DNA of 64,000 bases, taken from positions 1 through 64,000 of the forward strand of contig NZ_LHZU01000146.1 in NCBI RefSeq assembly GCF_001580995.1, written 5' to 3'. Below are positions 1-9,911 of this stretch, piece by piece. Both the position numbers and the translations under genes were made by a program. Source of the DNA: Acetobacter senegalensis. Its GTDB lineage: Bacteria; Pseudomonadota; Alphaproteobacteria; Acetobacterales; Acetobacteraceae. The stretch's first letter is position 1, and the number at the start of each line of letters is the position of its first letter. The notes beneath the pieces were generated by a model. It was not told where the DNA came from. It searched no databases and was given only the letters and a program-made list of their open reading frames with translations.

Positions 1-714
1 GAGCAGATGGAAGGCACGGTCAAATCCGATCAGGCGCTGGTTGATAACCAGAAGCTGCAGCTCACCTACTGTCATATCATCGCTCCGGTGGACGGGCGGA
101 TCGGTATTCGTGCGGTTGACCAAGGGAACTACGTTGCGGCAGGTCAGTCTGGCGGCCTCGCCATCCTGACGCAGATGCAGCCCATTTCCGTCATTTTCAC
201 ACTTCCGCAGGACCAGTTGCCGGACGTGGCGGAACAACTGCGCGCCAAGGGCTCCCTGCCAGTTGAAGCATGGGACAGTTCAAACACCCACAAGATTGCC
301 GATGGTACCGTCAGCACGCTTGATAGCCAGATTGACACCGCAACAGGCACCGTGCGCCTGCGTGCGCTCTACCCCAATACGGATGAACATCTCTTCCCCA
401 ACCAGTTCGTGAACGCACGCCTTCTGGTCAAAACGCTGGAAGACGTCATTCTTGTTCCCGCCACGTCTCTACAGACCGGCCCCTCCGGCCAGTTTGTGTA
501 TGTGGTGAAGGCAGACAACACGGTTGAAGTCCGCCCCGTGACGGTTGGCATTTCAGACGGCAACCGCACGGTTGTCAGCGGCGGCCTGAAAACCGGAGAC
601 CGCGTTGTGACGGATGGCACTGATCATCTGCGCGCTGGCATCAAAGTGACAATCCCGGCGGTTACTGAAACTGCCGAGAAATCTGACTCCTCATCAGGTG
701 CACCTGCCCCGTGA
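1..714 (+). CDS. mdtA: RND efflux periplasmic adaptor (MdtA-like), 5'-truncated by window edge
   Basis: This is the C-terminal ~237 residues of a membrane fusion protein that links the inner-membrane RND permeases to the outer-membrane channel. The reading frame is open from base 1, so the gene begins upstream of the window and the ATG at 7 is internal. Visible parts are the second half of the lipoyl domain ([18 protein letters not shown]), the beta-barrel ([11 protein letters not shown], then [11 protein letters not shown] and [13 protein letters not shown]) and the membrane-proximal domain. These segments resemble E. coli MdtA closely, as known from the family. The stop overlaps the next start (GTGA), which indicates translational coupling. 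The tail is rich in Ser and Ala. Confidence 0.93.
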   Translation, partial: EQMEGTVKSDQALVDNQKLQLTYCHIIAPVDGRIGIRAVDQGNYVAAGQSGGLAILTQMQPISVIFTLPQDQLPDVAEQLRAKGSLPVEAWDSSNTHKIADGTVSTLDSQIDTATGTVRLRALYPNTDEHLFPNQFVNARLLVKTLEDVILVPATSLQTGPSGQFVYVVKADNTVEVRPVTVGISDGNRTVVSGGLKTGDRVVTDGTDHLRAGIKVTIPAVTETAEKSDSSSGAPAP

Positions 715-3700
715 ATCCCTCAGGTCTCTTTATCCGCAGGCCGGTCGCCACCACGCTGCTGATGCTCGCCATTCTGATGGCGGGCCTGCTTGGCTACCAT
801 TTCCTGCCTATCTCCGCCCTGCCGCAGGTTGATTACCCCACCATCACGGTAGAAACATTCTACCCCGGCGCAGGCCCGGATGTGATGGCGACCTCCGTTA
901 CCGCGCCGCTGGAAACACAGTTCGGCCAGATGCCCGGGCTGGATCAGATGACCTCCCGCTCCTCTGGCGGGGCTTCTGTCATTACCCTGCGGTTCAACCT
1001 GACCATGTCCATGGATGTGGCCGAGCAGGAAGTTCAGGCGGCCATCAATCAGGCCAACTCTCTCCTGCCGACTGACCTGCCTGCACCTCCCATTTATGCC
1101 AAGGTCAACCCGGCCGATACACCGGTGCTGACCTTGGGCATTACCTCCGCCACGGTGCCCCTGCCGGAGGTAGAGGACTATATCGACACCCGCCTTGCGC
1201 AGAAAATCAGTCAGATTTCAGGCGTTGGGCTGGTGACACTTTCAGGCGGCAACCGCAAGGCCATTCGCGTACGGGTGAACATTCCCAAGCTCACCTCCTA
1301 CGGGATTGATCTGGATACGCTGCGCACCACCATTGGCAACGTCAACGTCAACTCCCCCACCGGCACGTTTGATGGCGCAACCCGCGCCGCTACCCTGCGC
1401 GTGGATGGGCAGATCACCTCCATTGATACGTTGCTCAATCAGGTTATCGCTTATCAGAACAGTGGCCCCATCCGCATCCGGGATGTCGCGTCTGTTGTAA
1501 TCGGTGCGGAAAATACCCAGCTTGCTGCGTGGTCCAACCTCACCCCCGCCCTGATCATGAGCGTGCAGCGGCAGCCCGGCGCGAACGTGATTTCCGTGGT
1601 GGACAATATCAAGGCCACCCTGCCTGTCCTGCGCAAATCCCTGCCGCCAGGCATTGATATTGTGCCGCTGACAGACCGTACCACCACCATCCGCGCCTCC
1701 GTTGCGGATGTGGAGTTCGAGCTCTTTCTGGCGCTGGTGCTGGTTGTTGCCGTCATTTTTGTGTTCCTGCGCAATATCCCGGCCACCATCATCCCCAGCC
1801 TGTCCGTGCCGCTCTCCATCGTCGGCACGCTGGCCATCATGTATCTGCTCGGCTTCTCGCTGGATAACCTCTCGCTCATGGCGCTGACCATCGCCACCGG
1901 CTTCGTGGTGGATGATGCCATCGTGATGATCGAGAACATCTCCCGCTATGTGGAAGCTGGTGAAGACCGCATGACTGCCTCCATCAAGGGGGCCGGAGAA
2001 ATCGGGTTCACCATTATCTCGTTGACCATATCTCTGATCGCGGTGCTCATCCCGCTGCTGTTCATGGGCGATGTTGTGGGGCGTCTGTTCCACGAATTCG
2101 CCATGACACTGGCCATCACCATCATCCTGTCCGCCGTGGTGTCCCTTACGCTTGTGCCCATGATGTGCGCCCGTATCCTTACGGAACGCCCGCATGATGA
2201 AGCCAGCGCCACAACGGCGTTCCAGCGCTGGTCAGCCCGGATGGAAGTGGCCACGGAAAAGCTGATCGCCGCCTATGACCGCGCGCTGGATGTTGTGCTG
2301 GCGCACCGGGTGCTGACGTTGATGGTGGCCGTTGGCACGCTGGTGCTGACTGGGGTGCTGGCGTTTGTCATCCCCAAAGGGTTCTTCCCGGAGCAGGACA
2401 CGGGCGTCATCCAGGGCATTTCCGTTGCGGCCCAGTCCATCTCCTTTGAGAGCATGAAGACACACCAGCAGGATCTGGCAAAAGTTATCCTGCAAGACCC
2501 GGATGTGGTTTCCCTGTCCTCCTTTATCGGGGTGGACGGGCAGAATGCCACGCTCAATCAGGGGCGCTTTCTGATCAACCTGAAAGACCATGATTCCCGC
2601 TCCAGCAGTGCCGCGGAAATCGCGCGCCGCCTCTCGCAGGAAACGGCACAGGTTACGGGCATCAAGCTCTACATGCAGCCCATTCAGGACCTCTCTCTGG
2701 ATACAACCGTCACGGCCACCCAGTACCAGTTCCTGCTGGAAAACCCGGATTATGATGCGTTCAAGACGTGGATTCCAAAGCTTTTGGAAAAACTGAGGGC
2801 TGAACCCTCGCTCTCTGATGTCACGTCTGATCTTCAGGCTCAGGGGCTGGTGGCAAAAGTCACGCTCGACCGCACAACTGGCGCACGGTATTCCATCACG
2901 CCCCAGACCATTGATAACGTGCTCTATGATTCCTTTGGTCAGCGGCAGATTTCCACCATCTACACGCAATCCAACCAGTATCGTGTCATTCTGGAAGCTG
3001 ATCCCCGCTTCCAGAGCAGCCTGTATTCCCTCAACCAGCTTTATCTGCCCGGTATCAGCGGCAATTCCGGCGAAAGCGCATCCGGGCCCACCCGGTCTCC
3101 CACGTCCGGACTGGTGCCACTGGCGGCGGTCACCACGGTCTCGCATGAAACCGCACCGCTGCTGATCACCCATTTCGGACAGTTCCCGGCCACGACCATC
3201 TCCTTCAATCTGGCCAAGGGTTATTCGCTGGGTGACGCCACTGCCGCCATCCAGAAGGTGGAAAAGGACATCAACCTACCCGCCTCTTTCCAGACATCCT
3301 TTCAGGGAACAGCAGCCGCGTTTGAAGGCTCGCTGAGTAACGAACTGTTCCTTGTGGCTGCGGCACTGGTGGCGGTCTATATCGTGTTGGGCATTCTCTA
3401 CGAAAGCTTCATTCACCCTGTCACCATTCTGTCCACCCTGCCCTCCGCCGCCATTGGCGCATTGCTCACGTTGTGGGTGGCTGGCGCGGGTCTGGATGTC
3501 ATGGGCATTATCGGCATTGTGCTGCTGATTGGCATTGTGAAGAAAAACGCCATCATGATGATCGACTTCGCGCTTGAAGCCGAACGTGAACATGGCATGG
3601 ACTCTCTGCAATCCATCCGGCAGGCAGCCACCCTGCGTTTCCGCCCTATTCTCATGACCACCCTGGCGGCCATGCTGGGTGCGGTTCCCATGGTCATTTC

Positions 3701-3890
3701 GCAGGGCACGGGGTCTGAACTGCGTTACCCGCTGGGGCTGGCCATTATCGGGGGGCTGGCCCTGTCTCAGCTGCTCACGCTCTTCACCACTCCGGTTATC
3801 TATTACACGCTGGATACCTGGGCACACCGGTGGAACACGTGGCGGCAGCGCGGGCATACGCTTCCCCCTTCTGAGCAGACCGCACCGTGA
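711..3890 (+). CDS. mdtB: RND multidrug efflux permease, MdtB-like
   Basis: Inner-membrane proton/drug antiporter of the HAE1 RND family, 1059 residues (E. coli MdtB has about 1040). It opens with the typical [11 protein letters not shown] amphipathic start and TM1. The TM4 proton-relay pair Asp401-Asp402 sits in [14 protein letters not shown] second repeat carries [16 protein letters not shown] and [18 protein letters not shown]. The start is GTG within the 4-bp overlap with the adaptor stop. The loop just before TM7 holds a ~20-residue Ser/Gly/Pro insertion ([12 protein letters not shown]...) relative to my recollection of the family. MdtB and MdtC are known to form a heterotrimer, and the tandem arrangement here suggests the same. 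Confidence 0.95.
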   Translation: MNPSGLFIRRPVATTLLMLAILMAGLLGYHFLPISALPQVDYPTITVETFYPGAGPDVMATSVTAPLETQFGQMPGLDQMTSRSSGGASVITLRFNLTMSMDVAEQEVQAAINQANSLLPTDLPAPPIYAKVNPADTPVLTLGITSATVPLPEVEDYIDTRLAQKISQISGVGLVTLSGGNRKAIRVRVNIPKLTSYGIDLDTLRTTIGNVNVNSPTGTFDGATRAATLRVDGQITSIDTLLNQVIAYQNSGPIRIRDVASVVIGAENTQLAAWSNLTPALIMSVQRQPGANVISVVDNIKATLPVLRKSLPPGIDIVPLTDRTTTIRASVADVEFELFLALVLVVAVIFVFLRNIPATIIPSLSVPLSIVGTLAIMYLLGFSLDNLSLMALTIATGFVVDDAIVMIENISRYVEAGEDRMTASIKGAGEIGFTIISLTISLIAVLIPLLFMGDVVGRLFHEFAMTLAITIILSAVVSLTLVPMMCARILTERPHDEASATTAFQRWSARMEVATEKLIAAYDRALDVVLAHRVLTLMVAVGTLVLTGVLAFVIPKGFFPEQDTGVIQGISVAAQSISFESMKTHQQDLAKVILQDPDVVSLSSFIGVDGQNATLNQGRFLINLKDHDSRSSSAAEIARRLSQETAQVTGIKLYMQPIQDLSLDTTVTATQYQFLLENPDYDAFKTWIPKLLEKLRAEPSLSDVTSDLQAQGLVAKVTLDRTTGARYSITPQTIDNVLYDSFGQRQISTIYTQSNQYRVILEADPRFQSSLYSLNQLYLPGISGNSGESASGPTRSPTSGLVPLAAVTTVSHETAPLLITHFGQFPATTISFNLAKGYSLGDATAAIQKVEKDINLPASFQTSFQGTAAAFEGSLSNELFLVAAALVAVYIVLGILYESFIHPVTILSTLPSAAIGALLTLWVAGAGLDVMGIIGIVLLIGIVKKNAIMMIDFALEAEREHGMDSLQSIRQAATLRFRPILMTTLAAMLGAVPMVISQGTGSELRYPLGLAIIGGLALSQLLTLFTTPVIYYTLDTWAHRWNTWRQRGHTLPPSEQTAP

Positions 3891-6800
3891 ACTTCAGCCG
3901 GATCTTCATTGATCGGCCCGTCGCCACCATTCTGATGACTGTGGCACTCCTGCTTGCCGGAGCGCTGGGTTACAGAAGCCTGCCAGTGGCGGACCTGCCG
4001 AATGTCGATTTTCCCGTCATTCAGGTTCAGGCCCGTCAGGCTGGTGGCTCGCCGGAGGAAATCGCCAGTTCGGTGGCGGCCCCGCTAGAGCGGCATCTGG
4101 GCCAGATTGCAGACCTCACGGAAATGACGTCGCAATCGTCCCAGAACACCACGCGCATCACCCTTCAGTTTGCCTTGTCACGGGACATCAACGGGGCCGC
4201 GCGGGATGTTGAGGCCGCCCTTCAGGGCGCCCATGCAGACCTTCCCTCTTCTCTCCGCCAGAACCCCAGCTATTCCAAGGCCAACCCTAACGGCGCACCC
4301 GTTCTTATTCTGGCCCTGACATCGGACATCCATACGCAGGCGCAGCTCTACGATTATGCAACCAACGTTCTGGTGCAGCATCTTTCACAGATCCGCGGCG
4401 TTGGTCAGGTGGAAATCGGGGGCAGTTCGCTCCCGGCAGTACGTGTGGAAATCAATCCGCTGCCGTTGTACCGTTACGGGATCGGGTTTGAAGATATCCG
4501 TGCGGCCCTTGCTTCTGCCAATGCGCACGGCCCCAAAGGCATTATTGATCAGAACGGCACACGCTTTACCCTTGATACCAATGATCAGGCCAGAAGTGCC
4601 CAATCCTATCGGGATCTGATTATTGCGTGGCGTAACAGCCGCCCGGTACGGTTGTCAGATGTGGCAACTGTTGTGGACAGCGTTGAAGACCGTCGCAATG
4701 CTGGCTACTTCAATAGCGCTCATTCTGTTCTGGCCATTGTTTTTCCGCAGGCCGGGGCAAACGTTATTGAAACAGTTGATGAAATCAACGCCAAACTCCC
4801 CATGCTTCGCGCCGCCCTGCCCGGCGGTGTAGACCTGCATACGGGGCTGGACCGTTCACTGACCATTCGCGCTTCTCTGGCGGATACCCAACTCACCCTC
4901 GTTATTTCGGTCGTGCTGGTGGTGCTGGTGGTACTGGGGTTCCTTCATTCCGTCCGCATGACCCTTATCCCGGCCATTGTGGTGCCTACCTCCATTATCG
5001 CCACCTTCGGCGTCATGCGGTTTCTGGGCTACTCGCTGGACAATATGTCCCTGATGGCGCTGACGGTCTCCACCGGTTTTGTGGTGGATGATGCCATTGT
5101 GGTAATGGAAAACATTGCGCGCTACATTGAACAAGGCCTTTCCCCGCGTGATGCGGCGCTAAAAGGCAGTAATGAAGTTGCCTTTACAGTTATCTCAATT
5201 TCCATCTCGCTGATTGCGGTTTTCCTGCCCATCCTGCTTCTGGGCGGTCTGGCTGGACGCCTGTTTCATGAATTTGCCATGACAGTCTCCATCACCATTC
5301 TGATCTCCATGGTGTTGTCTCTTACCCTCACCCCCATGATGGCGGCGCAGCTTCTGAAACCCACAGCCCCGCATAAACCTTCAAACAAGGTAACGCAGTT
5401 TCTCATTACGCTGACCACAAACCTGCTGGACAGCCTGCAAAGAGGATATGAGCGCTCTCTGAATACTGCGCTGAAATACAGCAAGATTGTCATTCTCTCT
5501 CTGCCATTTACGCTTGTTGTCATTGTGGCGCTTTTCATCAGCATGCAGAAAGGGTTCTTCCCGACTGAAGACACCGGCCTGCTGATGGGTCATTTGCAGG
5601 GAGATCAGAACATCTCCTTTCAGGCGCTCTCCAAAAAACTGATAGAAGTGCAGAAGGTTATCAAAACTGACCCGGATGTGGAGAGCGTTGCCAGCTTCAT
5701 GGGGAGCCGCGGTTCATCCAACTCCGCCAACATGTTCCTGCAACTTAAAGACAAAAGCGAAAGAAGCGATACACCAACGGAACTGATTGCCCGCATTGAA
5801 AAAAAACTGAGTCATATGGTCGGGGCCCAGTTCTTTCTGATGCAGCCGGGTGCCGTGCGCGCAGGTGCGCGCCAGAGCAATGCGTCCTATCAGTACACCC
5901 TTGAAGGAGAAGATGCGTCCGAGGTTTACCAGTGGACGGACAAACTCCTCGCTGCGCTGGCCAAACATTCAGAACTGACTGAGCTGTCTTCAGATGTTCA
6001 GCAGGGTGGGTCCGCCATTGATGTGGATATTGATCGAGACACATCCTCCCGCGTCAGCATTACGCCGCAGCTTCTTTCCAACACGTTGTATGATGCATTT
6101 GGTCAACGTGCGGCGTCCGTTATCTATAACCCCTTGAACCAGTATCGCGTGGTTATGGAAGCCGACCCTACCTATTGGTCAAACCCCAACAGTTTGATGC
6201 AGGTGTGGGTCAGCGTATCCGGCGGCTCGGCCGCAGGCGGCACAGCCTCCAACACGGTACGCGTGCGCAATACAACTGGCCGGGATTCCTCTGGCAGCAG
6301 TTCCGCCTCAACGTTAAGCAGTGAATCCTTCAAGAACCAGATTGCTAACTCACTGGCTGGCGGAAACAGCGTGTCCACAGGGTCTGCCGTTTCCACATCG
6401 TCGTCCGCCATGGTGCCGCTTACGCTGGTTTCCAAACTCAGGCCGTCTCAAACGCCCCTCTCCGTCAACCATCAGGGGCAATCGGTCGCCTCGACCATTT
6501 CCTTCAATCTGGCCAACGGAGTTTCTCTCAGCGCTGCCACACGGATTATTCAGACAGCGCAGGTGGAACTACACATGCCGCCAACCATCCATGGCAGCTT
6601 CGCTGGCAACGCGGCGCAGTTTCAGAAAACCGTCAACAATGAACCCATTCTGATCCTGGCAGCACTGGCGGCGGTTTATGTGACACTTGGGGTTCTTTAT
6701 GAAAGCTATGTTCACCCCCTCACCATTCTTTCCACCCTGCCCTCCGCAGGTGTTGGGGCGCTGCTGGCCTTGCAACTGGCCGGAGAAGAATTTTCTCTGA

Positions 6801-7186
6801 TCGCCATGATCGGTGTTATTCTCCTGATCGGCATTGTGAAAAAGAACGCCATCATGCTTGTCGATTTTGCCATCGCAGCCGAACGGGAACATAATCTTTC
6901 TCCGCTTGAGGCCATCCACACAGCCTGCCTTCTGCGCTTTCGCCCGATCATGATGACGTCTCTGGCTGCTGCACTGGGCGCATTTCCGTTGATCATTGCC
7001 AATGGCTATGGGGCCGAACTTCGCAGGCCTTTGGGGATCGCCATTGTCGGTGGGTTGATCGTCAGCCAGGCGCTCACCCTCTATACAACGCCTGTGGTTT
7101 ATCTGATGTTGGATACCCTGCGCCTGCGCTTTAAACAGATAAAGATCCGGCCCTTTTTCTTCTCCCGTAACCCGCAAGATACCTGA
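3887..7186 (+). CDS. mdtC: RND multidrug efflux permease, MdtC-like, with Ser-rich periplasmic insertion
   Basis: Second RND permease of the operon, 1099 residues, clearly longer than MdtC homologues (about 1025). Core features are intact: [15 protein letters not shown] at the N-terminus, the TM4 acidic pair Asp401-Asp402 in [13 protein letters not shown], and [18 protein letters not shown] near the C-terminus. The extra length is mainly a Ser/Gly/Thr-rich low-complexity stretch at residues ~775-840, in the second periplasmic porter/docking loop. The start is GTG, overlapping the mdtB stop by 4 bp. It probably pairs with MdtB in a mixed trimer; that is inferred from gene order and family knowledge. 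Confidence 0.95.
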   Translation: MNFSRIFIDRPVATILMTVALLLAGALGYRSLPVADLPNVDFPVIQVQARQAGGSPEEIASSVAAPLERHLGQIADLTEMTSQSSQNTTRITLQFALSRDINGAARDVEAALQGAHADLPSSLRQNPSYSKANPNGAPVLILALTSDIHTQAQLYDYATNVLVQHLSQIRGVGQVEIGGSSLPAVRVEINPLPLYRYGIGFEDIRAALASANAHGPKGIIDQNGTRFTLDTNDQARSAQSYRDLIIAWRNSRPVRLSDVATVVDSVEDRRNAGYFNSAHSVLAIVFPQAGANVIETVDEINAKLPMLRAALPGGVDLHTGLDRSLTIRASLADTQLTLVISVVLVVLVVLGFLHSVRMTLIPAIVVPTSIIATFGVMRFLGYSLDNMSLMALTVSTGFVVDDAIVVMENIARYIEQGLSPRDAALKGSNEVAFTVISISISLIAVFLPILLLGGLAGRLFHEFAMTVSITILISMVLSLTLTPMMAAQLLKPTAPHKPSNKVTQFLITLTTNLLDSLQRGYERSLNTALKYSKIVILSLPFTLVVIVALFISMQKGFFPTEDTGLLMGHLQGDQNISFQALSKKLIEVQKVIKTDPDVESVASFMGSRGSSNSANMFLQLKDKSERSDTPTELIARIEKKLSHMVGAQFFLMQPGAVRAGARQSNASYQYTLEGEDASEVYQWTDKLLAALAKHSELTELSSDVQQGGSAIDVDIDRDTSSRVSITPQLLSNTLYDAFGQRAASVIYNPLNQYRVVMEADPTYWSNPNSLMQVWVSVSGGSAAGGTASNTVRVRNTTGRDSSGSSSASTLSSESFKNQIANSLAGGNSVSTGSAVSTSSSAMVPLTLVSKLRPSQTPLSVNHQGQSVASTISFNLANGVSLSAATRIIQTAQVELHMPPTIHGSFAGNAAQFQKTVNNEPILILAALAAVYVTLGVLYESYVHPLTILSTLPSAGVGALLALQLAGEEFSLIAMIGVILLIGIVKKNAIMLVDFAIAAEREHNLSPLEAIHTACLLRFRPIMMTSLAAALGAFPLIIANGYGAELRRPLGIAIVGGLIVSQALTLYTTPVVYLMLDTLRLRFKQIKIRPFFFSRNPQDT

Positions 7187-7195
7187 AGTTTTCCG

Positions 7196-8773
7196 ATGAA
7201 ACCCATCTTCTCCCGTCCGCTTTCTCGTCGCCTGGGTATCCTGCTGGCGCCTCTTGTTCTGACCGGTTGCATGGTGGGGCCTTCCTACAAACGGCCGACC
7301 GCTATTATATCCCCCAAATTCAAGGAACTGCGGCCTGCCCCCGGCTGGAACTACGCCAACCCCGCTCTGGCTGAAATTCCCAAAGGGACATGGTGGACCA
7401 TCTATAATGATCCCATCCTGAACCAGCTTGAGGCACAGGTTGAAATCAACAACCAAAACGTAAAGGAATATGAGGCGCGTTACCGCAGCGCGCGCGCCAC
7501 CATCAATTCCGTCCGCGCCCAACTTTATCCCACACTCAGCGGCTCGCTTTCCTTCAACAGGCAGAGCTCGGGACGTGGCTCCCGTTCCAGTGGCACGATC
7601 ATCAATTACGGGAGTGATGGGTCCTCCTCTTCTGGTTACACGCCTTCCAACACTACGGAAAACACGTACGGAATGGGGCCAACGGCTTCATGGGATCTTG
7701 ATCTGTGGGGTAAGATCCGCCGACAGATTCAGGCACAGGTTACGGAAACACAGGCCACTGCGGCTGATCTGGCGAATGCCAAACTGTCCTATCAGGCGCA
7801 GCTTGCCACGGCCTACTTCAACATGCGTTATCAGGACAGCCTTTATGATCTGCTTGAACGCAACGTAAAGTTTTACGAACGCTCCTATCAGATTACCCGC
7901 AACCAGTATGAAGCTGGCACGGCAGACCCGACCACCCTGCTTCAGGCCCAGACACAGCTTGAACAGACACGCGCGCAAGCCACCGCCACGCAGGCAAGCC
8001 GGGCACAGTATGAACACGCCATCGCTGTCCTGATCGGCAAGCCCCCCGCTGAAGTTTCCATTGCTCCCGGTGCCCTGCCCCGCGCCATTCCGGCCATACC
8101 GGTTTCCGTACCGGCCCAGCTTCTTGAACGCCGACCAGACGTTGCGGCGGCAGAACGCCGGATGGAAGAATATAACGCCCAGATTGGCGCAGCCATTGCC
8201 GCGTTCTATCCAGACGTTCAATTGACGGCTTCCTATTCCTACAGTGGTGACCCAGTTGGCACTCTGGTGCAGGTTGCCAACCGTATCTGGTCTCTTGGTG
8301 CTTCGGCTACGGAAACACTGTTCTCCGGCGGCAGCCGCACCGCCGCCGTGCATGAAGCGGATGCAACGTATGACAACTATGTTGCCACCTATCGCCAAAC
8401 CGTTTTGACAGCATTGCAGAATGTGGAAGATCAACTCTCCAACCTGCGCGTGCTGGCCCAGCAGGCTGACGAGCAGCAGGTTGCACTGGAAGCCGCCAAC
8501 CGAGCTGTTACCGTGGCCCTGAACCAGTATCTGGCTGGCACACAGATCTACACTACGGTTATCACATCGGAAGTCACCGCGCTTTCCAATGCAGAAACGG
8601 CCTTACAAATTCAACAGAACCGTATTCTGGATTCCGTCACGCTTATTCAAAATCTTGGCGGTGGCTGGAATGCTTCCGAACTGCCGAGCAAAAACTCCAT
8701 GCAGAAAGATAACCCCTTCCTGCCTTCTTTCATTCAGAAAGATAAAAACTTCCTCCCGAACGACCACAAATAA
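7196..8773 (+). CDS. Outer-membrane efflux lipoprotein, NodT/OprM family
   Basis: TolC-like outer-membrane channel, 525 residues, completing the MdtABC-type pump. The signal peptide ends in a lipobox (LVLTGC, Cys25), so the mature protein should be lipid-anchored, as usual for the NodT subgroup. Two OEP repeats are visible: LNQLEAQVEINNQNVKEYEARYRSARATI.. in the first half and the typical LLERRPDVAAAERRMEEYNAQIGAA with AFYPD in the middle. A Ser/Gly-rich insertion (SGRGSRSSGT.. to ..SSSSGYTPSN) lies in the first extracellular loop region. It starts 9 bp after mdtC and is followed by a strong terminator, so it is the last gene of the operon. Confidence 0.95.
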   Translation: MKPIFSRPLSRRLGILLAPLVLTGCMVGPSYKRPTAIISPKFKELRPAPGWNYANPALAEIPKGTWWTIYNDPILNQLEAQVEINNQNVKEYEARYRSARATINSVRAQLYPTLSGSLSFNRQSSGRGSRSSGTIINYGSDGSSSSGYTPSNTTENTYGMGPTASWDLDLWGKIRRQIQAQVTETQATAADLANAKLSYQAQLATAYFNMRYQDSLYDLLERNVKFYERSYQITRNQYEAGTADPTTLLQAQTQLEQTRAQATATQASRAQYEHAIAVLIGKPPAEVSIAPGALPRAIPAIPVSVPAQLLERRPDVAAAERRMEEYNAQIGAAIAAFYPDVQLTASYSYSGDPVGTLVQVANRIWSLGASATETLFSGGSRTAAVHEADATYDNYVATYRQTVLTALQNVEDQLSNLRVLAQQADEQQVALEAANRAVTVALNQYLAGTQIYTTVITSEVTALSNAETALQIQQNRILDSVTLIQNLGGGWNASELPSKNSMQKDNPFLPSFIQKDKNFLPNDHK

Positions 8774-8780
8774 CCGCACA

Positions 8781-8829
8781 GCCTCTTTGGAATGGTATTG
8801 CAAAAATACCTTACCAAAGAGGCTTTTTT
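8781..8829 (+). terminator. Intrinsic terminator of the mdtABC-channel operon
   Basis: A long stem is formed by GCCTCTTTGG (8781-8790) and CCAAAGAGGC (8814-8823), continued inside by GGTATT/AATACC around a short A-rich loop. A run of T residues follows at once (8824-8829). It begins 8 bp after the stop codon of the channel gene. Confidence 0.9.
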
Positions 8830-9539
8830 CTCTTCCCAAAAATAAACACGATAAAACAAAGACGCTGCTTATTGTAAGCGCGACATAGAACGCGGCTTCC
8901 TCGCCAAAAAAAGACTAAGAGCAAGCCATATTCCCACGCCAACGCGCGTCTGCTTCGCATCATTTCCCAATAGGGGCTGTAAGAGTAACCGGGCACACCT
9001 GCTCGCATAGATAGAGCCAAGCTCTTCTCCGGCGAACACGCTAATTGTTTCAGCGCCACTACTTAAAAGGGCTGTTTCAGCAGTCACTCGGAACAGTCGG
9101 CCCTATCTTTCGCGTCCTATGTGACTTCTTGCCCTCAAGTTACTGCAAGGTAACAACAAAGCACTTTTCCACCCCTAAAAGATGCTTAGCAGTCCTCTTC
9201 CCTGAATTCCCGAAACCGTCTTTTACCCTCTCACTGCATCTGCCGTGTCATTATAGGTCTCTTCTAAAGTCAGGACGAAAAAGCTCAATCCAGCAGGCTT
9301 AATTCGAGAGAGAGGCCGCAGCAAAGGATCGAATGCTGCTCGCTTTTATAGAATGCCACCCAGCATTTCTCATTATGTACGTTATTTTCCGAAATCATTC
9401 CGAAGCTTTTTTGAGTAGGCTGAAACATTAGAGAACTTCAGGTGATACAGATTTCTGCAAGTCTCTACCGAAATTTTCAATCATGCTTGGCTGATCGAGC
9501 CATTTTCACAACAACTTCACCTGGGAGCTTCAAAAAATC

Positions 9540-9562
9540 TGATTTTGATCACATCAAAATCA
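9540..9562. repeat. Perfect 9-bp inverted repeat, 5-nt spacer
   Basis: TGATTTTGA (9540-9548) and TCAAAATCA (9554-9562) around TCACA. It could be an operator-like palindrome or an RNA hairpin. There is no T-run, so it is not a typical terminator. No adjacent gene explains it. Confidence 0.5.
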
Positions 9563-9779
9563 TGCCCATTGATAGCACTCGTGACAAAAAGCTCGGCTAG
9601 GTTTTTTGATCCCCGCCACCTTGCATTACCGACTATATAGCTCGACATTTTTTCTTATAGCTTTTTTTCATAAATCTGATGATGGGGACTGGCGACATAT
9701 TCAGTGTCAAAAGAAACACCAGACTTCACCCCGGCGATATATGAACAGCCTATTATTTATTCTTTGAAAAATTTATTCT

Positions 9780-9804
9780 GGTGACTGGAATAGTTCCAAT
9801 CACC
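9780..9804 (-). terminator. Possible terminator hairpin downstream of the glycosyltransferase gene
   Basis: On the minus strand GGTGATTGGAA pairs with TTCCAGTCACC (one G-U pair, 3-nt loop) and is followed by AGAATAAATTTTTC. It lies ~110 bp past the stop of the converging minus-strand gene. The T-run is displaced, so this is a weak call. Confidence 0.4.
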
Positions 9805-9911
9805 CAAATCTCACACTAACTACACAAAACCAATGTGAGAGAAATCCACAGAAATAGGAACACCTCTGACTTTCTCAACGAAAAATCAGAGGCATCCCGA
9901 ACACGATAACT

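Larger units (their letters stand above)
8830..9911. other. 1.08-kb intergenic stretch without a recognisable gene
   Basis: I find no convincing coding sequence, tRNA or mobile element. Open frames here (for example 8869-9087 on minus, 9045-9302 on plus) have no Shine-Dalgarno, no recognisable motif and unusual composition. Short structures are present: a perfect 9-bp inverted repeat TGATTTTGA/TCAAAATCA at 9540-9562, a near-perfect 11-bp one at 9780-9804, and TCTCACA/TGTGAGA at 9809-9840. The stretch separates two converging operons and is too long for a mere terminator region, so decayed sequence is possible. Confidence 0.6.

Noticed and set aside
1242-2195. 317-codon open frame on minus strand inside mdtB
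   Set aside because: It is antisense to a strongly conserved permease; its protein is His/Gln/Gly-rich with no motif and no ribosome site.
8869-9087. 72-codon minus-strand frame in the same spacer
   Set aside because: GTG start without Shine-Dalgarno, overlaps another frame of equal quality, and no motif was recognised.
9045-9302. 85-codon open frame in the 1.1-kb spacer
   Set aside because: No ribosome site, no recognisable domain, and composition (many Ser, Phe, Leu, Cys) looks random.
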